In this document: one piece after another, positions 1 through 6,457 of the stretch
Layout of the letters: each line of letters starts with the position of its first letter
Numbering within the stretch: position 1 is the first letter of the stretch
From: Spirochaetaceae bacterium
GTDB lineage: Bacteria; Spirochaetota; Spirochaetia; DSM-27196; SLAA01
DNA: 34,952 nucleotides
Direction of reading: 5' to 3'
Assembly: GCA_007695055.1 (NCBI GenBank)
Contig: REEM01000152.1
Span: forward strand, 1-34,952
Position numbers and translations under genes: made by a program
Notes under the pieces: model-generated
The model's database searches: none
Seen by the model: the letters and a program-made list of their open reading frames with translations, nothing else
Told to the model about the DNA's origin: nothing

Positions 1-585
1 TGAAGCATCTGCGGTTACCACCGCGCTGAGAGGAACTGCCCCAACTATCCTGCGAGTTTCGTCGGTCACATACACCATAGTGATCACGTGCCTGCTACCG
101 TTCTTCTTGGCTCGGATCCTGTTTATGGCCTCGGAAGCTGTTGTGCCCCTCTTCACATCAATCTGAACCGGGGACATGATGCGGCCAACTGTGTCGTCTT
201 CGTAGCCCATGAGCCGTGAGACTTGCTCACGCTGCTCTCGAGGCAGTGCATCCATGAGACGCTTTGCTACTCGTGCCGGTAGTTCATCTAAGAGTCGGAG
301 CTGGTCATCTGGGTCAAGTACTCCCAAGAGTGAAACCACCTCGTCATTGGTCAAGGACTCAACCATCCTGCTCTGTTCTCCTACGTCCAGGAGATCAAAC
401 ACCTCAGCTCCTGAATCCTTCTGAAGGAGTCGGAAAACTACGGGCTTGTCAGCATTTTCGCAGTCCTTGAGACCGTCGATGATCTCGGCTGCGCTCATTG
501 CCCGTAGAAAGGTCTTGAGTGGCTCGAGGTTCTTGGTACGAATATGCTCCCGTACGTACTCGGGGAAAGTCTTTACTGTGTTCAT
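1..585 (-). CDS. mgtE: Mg2+ transporter MgtE, N-terminal part (runs off the window)
   Basis: First 195 codons of an MgtE-family magnesium channel; the gene continues past the left edge, so the second CBS domain and membrane domain are not seen. Residues 1-130 form the acidic helical MgtE_N domain with repeated leucine-rich segments (for example VVSLLGVLDPDDQ). Residues 127-143 (GYEDDTVGRIMSPVQID) are the typical junction into the first CBS domain, which continues to the edge (VITMVYVTDETRRIVGAVPL). In known MgtE proteins these cytosolic domains bind Mg2+ and close the channel. The start at 585 is fixed by AGAAGGAG at 600-593, seven bases upstream. The gene sits behind an M-box riboswitch, a leader ORF and a hairpin, which independently supports a Mg2+ role. 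Identification is from motifs read by eye. Confidence 0.93.
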   Translation of the reverse strand, partial: MNTVKTFPEYVREHIRTKNLEPLKTFLRAMSAAEIIDGLKDCENADKPVVFRLLQKDSGAEVFDLLDVGEQSRMVESLTNDEVVSLLGVLDPDDQLRLLDELPARVAKRLMDALPREQREQVSRLMGYEDDTVGRIMSPVQIDVKRGTTASEAINRIRAKKNGSRHVITMVYVTDETRRIVGAVPLSAVVTADAS

Positions 586-603
586 TGTGAAACTCCTTCT
601 TGT

Positions 604-658
604 CTAGGTGGTTGTTCTGCTGGCACCTTGAGGTGCCGCAGTCCAACCTAACGCCTAG
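604..658 (-). promoter_or_regulatory. long hairpin between leader ORF and mgtE ribosome binding site
   Basis: Read on the minus strand, four stems nest: CTAGG (658-654) with CCTAG (608-604), GGTTG (648-644) with CAACC (614-610), CTGC (641-638) with GCAG (620-617), and GGCACC (637-632) with GGTGCC (627-622), closed by loop TCAA. No T-run follows, so it is not an intrinsic terminator. The TAG stop of the leader ORF (657-655) lies inside the outermost stem, and the mgtE Shine-Dalgarno begins three bases after the hairpin ends. A ribosome at the leader stop would open the base of the hairpin. Its role as a translation or Rho switch for mgtE is inference. Confidence 0.7.
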
Positions 659-741
659 TATAGAAGGGTGGTTATTGAAGGAGTTGCGACGCCGCAAGAT
701 GCGCTGTAGTGAGATTTTCTAGGTCCAGGGTCACTGTCCAT
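655..741 (-). CDS. 28-residue leader peptide, MgtL-like in position and N-terminus
   Basis: A 28-codon ORF between the M-box terminator and mgtE. It starts with ATG preceded by AGGAGGAG (754-747) at five bases, one of the best ribosome binding sites in the window, and ends with TAG in the base of the 604-658 hairpin. The product begins MDSDPGPRKSHY and ends ITTLLY. In enterobacteria, the mgtA leader peptide MgtL begins MEPDPTP, and alternating acidic and proline residues near the N-terminus are known to destabilise translating ribosomes when Mg2+ is low. The similarity is short and could be convergent or chance. I infer a regulatory leader peptide; no other function is suggested. It is too short for usual gene callers. 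Confidence 0.6.
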   Translation of the reverse strand: MDSDPGPRKSHYSASCGVATPSITTLLY

Positions 742-833
742 AGGTTCTCCTCCTGGGCTTCCGGGTTGGTTTGGACGGGCAACGCCACGTCTCCGGACTC
801 CGCGTCGCTCAATGAATAGGGGAGCGAAGGCCC

Positions 834-853
834 CGTGACGAAATATGCCGTCA
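834..853. repeat. 6-bp inverted repeat in the mgtE leader
   Basis: GTGACG and CGTCAC flank an eight-base AT-rich loop, just downstream (in the minus direction) of the M-box terminator. It would form a small hairpin in the read-through transcript. No function can be assigned. Confidence 0.4.
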
Positions 854-873
854 CAGTATGCGCCGTAAGGGCA

Positions 874-908
874 CAAAAAAAGCCTTTCCCGGCTGAACCG
901 AGAAAGGC
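874..908 (-). terminator. intrinsic terminator, expression platform of the M-box
   Basis: Minus strand: GCCTTTCTCGG (908-898) pairs with CCGGGAAAGGC (892-882) as eleven base pairs with one U-G wobble and loop TTCAG, followed by seven T (881-875). Its 5' arm GCCTTTCTC (908-900) can instead pair over nine positions with GAGGAAGGC (1035-1027), which is the 3' strand of the riboswitch P1 helix. Terminator and P1 versus antiterminator are therefore mutually exclusive, the standard design of an OFF switch on ligand binding. Confidence 0.9.
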
Positions 909-913
909 CTTCC

Positions 914-957
914 ATCTACGTTATACGGTGCACAACGCGGCACCTGAATACGTAGAT
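914..957 (-). promoter_or_regulatory. hairpin between M-box aptamer and terminator
   Basis: On the minus strand ATCTACGT (957-950) pairs perfectly with ACGTAGAT (921-914), and inside it GGTGC (944-940) pairs with GCACC (931-927). This independent hairpin lies between the P1 strand and the terminator arm and probably brings the two antiterminator strands close together. The base pairs are visible; the spacing role is inferred. Confidence 0.65.
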
Positions 958-1026
958 ATACCGCTTCACCCAACCGACTGCGTCGTTGGCCAAGAATGCC
1001 ACCGCACGGTAGGGAAACGATACATA

Positions 1027-1180
1027 GCCTTCCTCGTTCGAGCTTTGGCACTGTACGGCGTAACGTGAGCCACGTTATGCAGATCCTTAATCCGAACCTG
1101 CCTGTTCAACCCTTTGGCGTCTTTGGACATTTCAGGGCAGCGGCGTATGTCCGTACAGGAGCCTCACCTAACAAAGGCGA
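1027..1180 (-). promoter_or_regulatory. M-box (ykoK leader) Mg2+ riboswitch
   Basis: The minus strand carries the conserved M-box core almost unchanged: GTTAGGTGAGGCTCCTGTA from 1172, then ACGCCGCTGCCC, then ATGTCCAAAGACGCCAAAGG ending at 1111, and finally CCGTACAGTGCCAAAGCTC (1058-1040). The outer P1 helix pairs GCCTTT (1178-1173) with GGAAGGC (1033-1027). M-box RNAs bind several Mg2+ ions and in Bacillus end transcription of mgtE when Mg2+ is plentiful. Here too the next gene is mgtE and the switch acts through the terminator at 874-908. Sequence agreement with the family is extensive, so confidence is high. Confidence 0.96.
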
Positions 1181-1192
1181 TATCTTGCCTAA

Positions 1193-1221
1193 CCGTAATG
1201 AATTCGTAGACAATCTGTCAA
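1193..1221 (-). promoter_or_regulatory. probable promoter of the M-box-mgtE transcript
   Basis: A perfect TTGACA (1221-1216) lies 17-18 bases upstream of a weak -10 (TTACGG at 1198-1193, or TACGGT one base on). Transcription would start near 1185, just before the first base of the riboswitch P1 helix at 1178, which is the expected position. The -10 element is poor. Confidence 0.55.
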
Positions 1222-1269
1222 GTCGATACAGGGTTTTCTGTAGTATCTTTTGAGGCATGCGGAGGCCTT

Positions 1270-3996
1270 ATGTCTAAACGTCAAAATCAACAGAACAAAT
1301 ATCTCCTTATTGCGGTAGCGGCCGCGCTGGTGGTCGCGCTTGCGGGATTGCTCCCGCAGTATCGGGCGCTCGAGCGCACCGCATACGACCAGCTTTTAGG
1401 CCTACGGGCACCGGTTGAGGAACGCTCGGATATCATCTTGCTGGACATAGATGACCTGGCAATAGCCCAGGTCGGTATGTGGCCATGGAGCAGGCATGTG
1501 GTAGCCGACGGGTTGGTTGTGGCCCGTGAACTGGGGCTTGCCTATGCTTTGTTTGATATTGAGTATGTGGACCGCAGTCCGCGAGGCGTGGACTCGGAGT
1601 TGCTTGAGAACGAGATCCCGGTGGCGTTTTCTGAGGAGTTCGGACTTCTACGTGACAATGTTGAGTCCCTGTTTGGTGCGCTGCTGAGCGGTATGATTCC
1701 CCTGGAAGAGGCCGAGGAGTTCGTGCTGGAGTTGGTAGACCTTTCCGACCAGTCGCGCGGACGGCTGTTGAGTCTGGTGCGTTCCATCGCGCGCGACAAC
1801 GACGAGTACTTAGGACAGTCCACACGGTTGTTTGGGAAGGCCTTTTTCACCAATACCATGTTGCCCGACGAGGTTGGGCTGATTTCGGTGAGTGATGAAC
1901 ACCGTGATTTTGTATTGAATGAGATTGCGCTCTCGAATGTAAGCGGCGCAATGGACACACTTCCAGTTGCGGCCGATATACAACCTACCTTGCCACCCAT
2001 TGCTACGCGGGCAGCAGGAGCCGGGTTTCCGAATGTAGTAGTTGACCGAGACGGAGTTCGTCGCCGGGTTGACCTACTGGCTCTGTACGAGGACCGTCCC
2101 TTTGCTCAGTTGGCATTTCGTCCCTTGTTAGATTGGCTGGGGAATCCGGACATTGAGGTACGCCCGGGGGCTTTTATTCTGCGTGGCGCGCAGCATCCTG
2201 AGCGTGGAGTAGTAGACATTCGCGTTCCACGAAGCTTTGACGGCCGTATGCTTATTACCTGGCCGCCCAAAGACTATATCAACAGCTTCACTCACGTCTC
2301 ATTTAATGACCTGGTGATACATGATCTGTACGAGGCAGACCTCATTTACAATCTTGAAGCCATGGAAGACGCGGGTTTTTTGAGTTTTCACGACTCCGGG
2401 GAAGATCTGCTACCGGCCTATCACCATGGTCAGCGGTTGCGTGAGAGGGCAATGGACGGCGGAGACCGCGAGCTCATGGAGGAGTATAGGGAAGTACGCG
2501 AGTTCTTTTTCGCGCGGCTTGCTCGATTCTTTGCAAGTGATGCAGAACAACGCCTCTTAGGTGAGTTGAACCGCGTATTGGAGTCAGACGACCTCCCGGA
2601 CCATGTGCGTGAAGACTATGAGGCAATTCGTGAAGAGGTGCCGCTATTCTTTGAAGCTACTGGCGACATTGCTACCAACCTCATTGAGTTGCGCGAACGG
2701 CTTCAAGGCACATTTGATGGTGCCTTTGCCGTCATTGGGCACACCAGCATCTCCACGACGGATATTGGAGTAAATCCTTTCGACGAACAGTACATCAATG
2801 TTGGAATTCACAGCGCGGTCGCCAATACTATCTTGACCGGCGACTTCCTTATTGAGCTGCCCCCCTGGTATGGCATGGTGCTGGGCCTGATCCTGAGCCT
2901 TGTTGTGGCGCTGCTGATTCGTAACACAACACCGAAACGAGCCATAATCATAGGGCTTGTATTCTTGGTCGCCGTTATTGTGGGTGTGTCGGCATTCTTC
3001 CTTTTCACCGGCATGTTCCTTTCCGTCTTTAGTCCCGCTCTGGCGGTATTTCTGAGTTTCTTTGCTATTTCCTTGGTTAAGTTCTTGCGGGCTGAAGGAG
3101 AGAAGAGCTTTCTCAAGTCGGCTTTTTCACGGTATCTTTCCGCCGATGTTATTAGCCAGATCATTGAGGACCCAGAGCGTCTTACATTGGGGGGCGACTC
3201 CAAGGAGCTTACCGCAATGTTCACAGATATCAAGGGCTTTTCCACAATAGCTGAGAAGATGACGCCAAGTGACCTGGTTAAGCTTCTGAACGAGTATCTG
3301 ACCGGCATGAGTGACATTGTACTGGAGCTCTACGGCACCATAGACAAGTATGAAGGTGACGCAATTATCGCCTTCTTTGGGGCCCCTCTACCACAGGATG
3401 ACCATGCTGAACGAGCCTGTATTGCGGCGGTGCGGATGAAGGCCGCAGAGATTGAGTTAAATAAGCGGTTTCTTGAAACTGAGCTCGCTCCGGGTGAGCT
3501 GCACACCCGAATTGGAATTAACACCGGTGAGATGGTCGTTGGTAACATGGGTACTCCAAAGAAAATGGACTACACCATTATGGGGCATGCGGTGAACCTT
3601 GCTGCCCGCTTGGAAGGTGTGAACAAGCAGTACGGCACCTGGATACTGACCGGGGATGCGACTCTGTTGAATAATGGCGCCGGTGAGCAGGTGCTGTCAC
3701 GGCGCCTGGACCGGGTTCGTGTTGTTGGTGTGAATGAACCCATTCGCTTACATGAAATCATGTATGAACGAAGTGTGGCTCGCCCCGACGACTTTGAGTT
3801 GGTAGAGATGTTTGAGGATGGACTAAACCTCTTTGAGGAGCGCAACTGGCGTGATGCGGGGCTCCGGTTCCAGCAAGCATTGCGGCTGCGTCCAGCGGAC
3901 GGACCCTCCACCGTGTTCCGGGATCGGTGCAAAACCTACCTTAAGAAGGAACCGGCAGCCGACTGGGATGGTGTGTACAACCTGACGAGTAAGTAG
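1270..3996 (+). CDS. CHASE2-domain class III adenylate cyclase
   Basis: Membrane receptor cyclase of 908 residues predicted to make cAMP in response to an extracytoplasmic signal. One TM helix at residues 11-28, then a CHASE2 sensor to about 530 (YDQLLGLRAP, IILLDIDD, WPWSRH near its start; IGHTSISTTDIG near its end), then three TM helices to about 610, then the catalytic domain at about 635-815. Metal aspartates D653 and D697, the ATP-selecting pair K693 and D767, and transition-state N776 and R780 are all present, so a homodimer should be active on ATP. A helical tail (about 835-908) ends DWDGVYNLTSK, a form I associate with spirochaete cyclases. The sensor carries two long charged helical insertions (about 110-190 and 355-460), making it larger than an ordinary CHASE2. 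GGAGG sits four bases before ATG. Monocistronic. Confidence 0.93.
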   Translation: MSKRQNQQNKYLLIAVAAALVVALAGLLPQYRALERTAYDQLLGLRAPVEERSDIILLDIDDLAIAQVGMWPWSRHVVADGLVVARELGLAYALFDIEYVDRSPRGVDSELLENEIPVAFSEEFGLLRDNVESLFGALLSGMIPLEEAEEFVLELVDLSDQSRGRLLSLVRSIARDNDEYLGQSTRLFGKAFFTNTMLPDEVGLISVSDEHRDFVLNEIALSNVSGAMDTLPVAADIQPTLPPIATRAAGAGFPNVVVDRDGVRRRVDLLALYEDRPFAQLAFRPLLDWLGNPDIEVRPGAFILRGAQHPERGVVDIRVPRSFDGRMLITWPPKDYINSFTHVSFNDLVIHDLYEADLIYNLEAMEDAGFLSFHDSGEDLLPAYHHGQRLRERAMDGGDRELMEEYREVREFFFARLARFFASDAEQRLLGELNRVLESDDLPDHVREDYEAIREEVPLFFEATGDIATNLIELRERLQGTFDGAFAVIGHTSISTTDIGVNPFDEQYINVGIHSAVANTILTGDFLIELPPWYGMVLGLILSLVVALLIRNTTPKRAIIIGLVFLVAVIVGVSAFFLFTGMFLSVFSPALAVFLSFFAISLVKFLRAEGEKSFLKSAFSRYLSADVISQIIEDPERLTLGGDSKELTAMFTDIKGFSTIAEKMTPSDLVKLLNEYLTGMSDIVLELYGTIDKYEGDAIIAFFGAPLPQDDHAERACIAAVRMKAAEIELNKRFLETELAPGELHTRIGINTGEMVVGNMGTPKKMDYTIMGHAVNLAARLEGVNKQYGTWILTGDATLLNNGAGEQVLSRRLDRVRVVGVNEPIRLHEIMYERSVARPDDFELVEMFEDGLNLFEERNWRDAGLRFQQALRLRPADGPSTVFRDRCKTYLKKEPAADWDGVYNLTSK

Positions 3997-4034
3997 TGAG
4001 TTTGGAAGCTTCCGGTTGCAGATAGAGTATAAAT

Positions 4035-4059
4035 GGGAGGGCGCGACCTGCGCCCTCCC
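4035..4059. terminator. GC-rich hairpin between convergent genes
   Basis: GGGAGGGCGC (4035-4044) and GCGCCCTCCC (4050-4059) form a perfect ten-base stem with loop GACCT, between the ends of the cyclase and the split acyl-CoA synthetase operon. The flanks are only partly T-rich (GTCTGTTG on plus; ATTTATAC on minus), so it may be a weak bidirectional terminator or a barrier to 3' decay. Confidence 0.6.
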
Positions 4060-4103
4060 GTCTGTTGCATGCTATGTGCGGGTGAGTTGTATTTGAGAGG
4101 CGC

Positions 4104-5000
4104 TTAGAGCTTGTAGGAAAGCGACCGTTGCTTCTGGTATCCAAAGAGTTCGTCACGCTTCAGCTCACCGACCTCAAGGTCAATTCCAAGGTGCTTCTGC
4201 GCGGACTCTGCAACAGCTTTCTTGAACACCTCCATGTCAGGTTTGCTTCCCGTAATCTGCTGGATAGAGGTCATAGGTTCAAGTACCTTGTCCTTGATCT
4301 CGGGTGAAACCCAAACGACCTTGAAGAACTGCTCGGTGTCATAGTCGTCAATGAACAATACCGAGTTAATCACCAGCAAGTTCTCAATTTCCGATACCAG
4401 AATGGTTGCAATTTTCTTGCCGTTATGCCGGATAGCGCCGCGATGGTTGTACCACGCATCCTCGACTCCAAGTTCTTTGAGTGCATCAAGGAGTATGTTT
4501 CCTGTTATGCGGAACGCTTCATCTGCATTCGGGAACACATCTTTCCCAACAACCATCTGCACGCTTACCGTGGTATCCGGCTCCACAAACAACAGTGTTC
4601 GTTCACCGGTCAGGATAACGTGTTCAAGGCTCGGTACCTCACTCTGAACCTCGTTAATGAGGTTGGCAAAGTTCGTAAGCGTAATTATTGCTCGAGCGCC
4701 GCAGTCGTTGAGGATATGAATTATTTCACGGCCCTTGTACATGGTGTTGAAGGGCACCGCAACCGCACCAAGTTTCTGAATGCCAAAGAAGGCGTAGACA
4801 AACTCGGGTATATTCGGGAGCATAATTGCGACTCGGTCGCCCTCCTTGATACCCAGGTGTTCAAGTCCACCAGCGACCTTGGACGTGGTTTCATCTAACT
4901 GTGCATAACTGATTTCACGGCCTTCGAAGAGCAGTGCAGTTCGTTTTTTTTGGCTGTGCGCCGCTTCCGAAATCAGCGTCACCAGAGTTTCGCTTTTCAC
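4104..5000 (-). CDS. acyl-CoA synthetase N-terminal part fused to lipoate-ligase-like C-terminal part
   Basis: A 298-residue chimera. Residues 1-135 are the N-terminal segment of an AMP-forming acyl-CoA synthetase (ALLFEGREISYAQLDE, GDRVAIMLPNIPEFVYAFFG, GAVAVPFN, HILNDCGARAIIT). It stops before the ATP loop, which lies in the upstream gene. Residues 140-298 instead resemble the second half of LplA-type lipoate ligases: helix ILLDALKELGV, then NGKKIA around K196 (the place of the catalytic lysine in GRKxSGSA), then a degenerate HGTLLLxxD region (INSVLFIDD) and a final ELKRDELFGYQ segment. The GSA and HHG positions are not kept, so ordinary lipoylation is doubtful. GTG start at 5000 overlaps the previous stop (GTGA), with AAGGAGG seven bases before. 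Probably assembles with the 4997-6424 product. LplA assignment is by eye. Confidence 0.75.
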   Translation of the reverse strand: MKSETLVTLISEAAHSQKKRTALLFEGREISYAQLDETTSKVAGGLEHLGIKEGDRVAIMLPNIPEFVYAFFGIQKLGAVAVPFNTMYKGREIIHILNDCGARAIITLTNFANLINEVQSEVPSLEHVILTGERTLLFVEPDTTVSVQMVVGKDVFPNADEAFRITGNILLDALKELGVEDAWYNHRGAIRHNGKKIATILVSEIENLLVINSVLFIDDYDTEQFFKVVWVSPEIKDKVLEPMTSIQQITGSKPDMEVFKKAVAESAQKHLGIDLEVGELKRDELFGYQKQRSLSYKL

Positions 5001-6424
5001 TCGGCGGCCTCCTTTGTGTCTTCTTTGTTAATGAGCCGGTCGTCAACAAACCCTGCCCGTAACTCCTTGCGGAGGATCTTGCCGGTAGCATTTTTCGGGA
5101 GTGACTCACGGAACTCAATTGCTTTTGGCACTTTGTAGGGAGCAAGGTTCTGAACGCAGAAGTCGAGTACATCGCGCTCGCTGAGCTCCTCACCCTCTTT
5201 CTTGACCACGAAAGCCTTTACGACTTCACGTTCACGTTTGTCCGGCACCCCAATGACGGCCACATCTTGAACTTTTGGATGTGTGTAAATGAGCTCTTCA
5301 ACCTCACGTGGTGAGATATTAAAGCCGCCACGAATAATGAGGTCTTTCTTCCGATCGGTTATGAAGAAGAAACCATCCTCGTCCCTGTACCCGAGGTCGC
5401 CGGTGTGCAACCAGCCGTCCTTTATGGTCTCGGCGGTTTCCTCCGGCATGTTCCAGTACCCCTGCGTAACTACCTTGCCCGTAATGATGATCTCACCGAC
5501 TTCTCCATTGGGGAGGTCCTTACCGTCATCATCAACAACCTTCATCTCTATGACCGGGGCTGGTGGGCCTATTGACCCCTCTTTGTAGGCCTTGCCGGAC
5601 TGGTTCAGGCACACCGCCGAGGTTGTCTCGGTAAGTCCATATCCCTCTGAAATCTGGGTCTCAAAGACTTCTTCAAACTCCTGAAGGGTCTTGAGTGGCA
5701 TGGGGGCGCCACCGGAGACTGATATGCGCATGGTCTTAGGAATCTTGCTCTTGCGCATGCGGGCAAGCTGTATAAGGTGCATATACATGCTCGGCACGGC
5801 AATGAGCACTGTAGCCTTGACCGCCTCAATATTTGAGAGCAAATGATGCGGGCTGTACTGTGGCACCAGGCTCAGCCTACAGCCGAAGTACATTGATGGT
5901 ATGAGACCGTTGGCGAGCCCGTAGACATGAAAAAGCGGCAACACACCAATAACGGTGTCCTTGTGATCCATTTTGAAGTAGTGATCCGAGATCTCGACCG
6001 CCTGGGTGATGAAGTTACGGTGTGAGAGAATTACCCCTTTGGGTTTTCCGGTCGTGCCAGAGGTGTAGAGCAACACCGCTGGCTTGTCGGGGTCAACATC
6101 TTTAGGTTTAAACTTGCGGGAACCTTTTGCCATCATGTCCGATAGCGACATGCTTCCCACCGACTTAGGAGCACCGCGTCCTGAGCGAGCAGATTTTGCG
6201 ACATCCAGGTCCTGTTTCTTGGCCGCCTCTTTGTCGATATTTACGTCTGCGCCAGCAATAATCCCGGCGCGCTTGAAACCCTGAATGATCAGGGTGTTCG
6301 GTAAGGACTCGCTTGAGAGCATGTATTTGCCAGCGATACGCCCCTCGACCAAGGCCGAGGGGAAGGCAATCATGTCGGCAGCATCTCCTTCCGGGTTGTA
6401 AACCAGTCTCCATTTATCTGCCAT
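4997..6424 (-). CDS. lipoate-ligase-like N-terminal part fused to acyl-CoA synthetase core
   Basis: A 475-residue partner of the downstream gene. Residues 1-90 resemble the first third of LplA: KWRLVYNPEGDAADMIAF in place of the RLL...NLAxEE start, NTLIIQGFKRAGIIAGADVN in place of the LFLWxNxxxVVIGRxQN strand pair, and AKSARSGRGAP in place of the RRxSGGGAV loop. From about 105 it is an AMP-forming acyl-CoA synthetase lacking its N-terminal 130 residues: ATP loop TSGTTGKPKG (121-130), GYGLTE (261-266), TGD (340-342), hinge DRKKD (356-360) and catalytic K448 in ATGKILRK. The missing N-terminal part is encoded by the next gene. ATG at 6424 follows AGGAGG. It lies 33 bases after the symporter gene, so uptake and activation of a carboxylic acid is the likely shared task. 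Confidence 0.8.
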   Translation of the reverse strand: MADKWRLVYNPEGDAADMIAFPSALVEGRIAGKYMLSSESLPNTLIIQGFKRAGIIAGADVNIDKEAAKKQDLDVAKSARSGRGAPKSVGSMSLSDMMAKGSRKFKPKDVDPDKPAVLLYTSGTTGKPKGVILSHRNFITQAVEISDHYFKMDHKDTVIGVLPLFHVYGLANGLIPSMYFGCRLSLVPQYSPHHLLSNIEAVKATVLIAVPSMYMHLIQLARMRKSKIPKTMRISVSGGAPMPLKTLQEFEEVFETQISEGYGLTETTSAVCLNQSGKAYKEGSIGPPAPVIEMKVVDDDGKDLPNGEVGEIIITGKVVTQGYWNMPEETAETIKDGWLHTGDLGYRDEDGFFFITDRKKDLIIRGGFNISPREVEELIYTHPKVQDVAVIGVPDKREREVVKAFVVKKEGEELSERDVLDFCVQNLAPYKVPKAIEFRESLPKNATGKILRKELRAGFVDDRLINKEDTKEAAE

Positions 6425-6457
6425 GCATACCTCCTGGGTGTAGTGTTCAGCCAGCCC

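Noticed and set aside
655-915. Longer frame ending at the leader ORF stop
   Set aside because: It would begin inside the terminator; the strong AGGAGGAG points to the internal ATG at 741 instead.
851-1068. Open frames on both strands over the M-box region
   Set aside because: They overlap a conserved riboswitch and its terminator, lack ribosome binding sites and show no family similarity.
4104-6424. Frameshift or assembly error as the cause of the split synthetase
   Set aside because: The halves are in reversed order, each is joined in frame to LplA-like sequence, and both genes have their own good ribosome binding sites; a simple error cannot give this.
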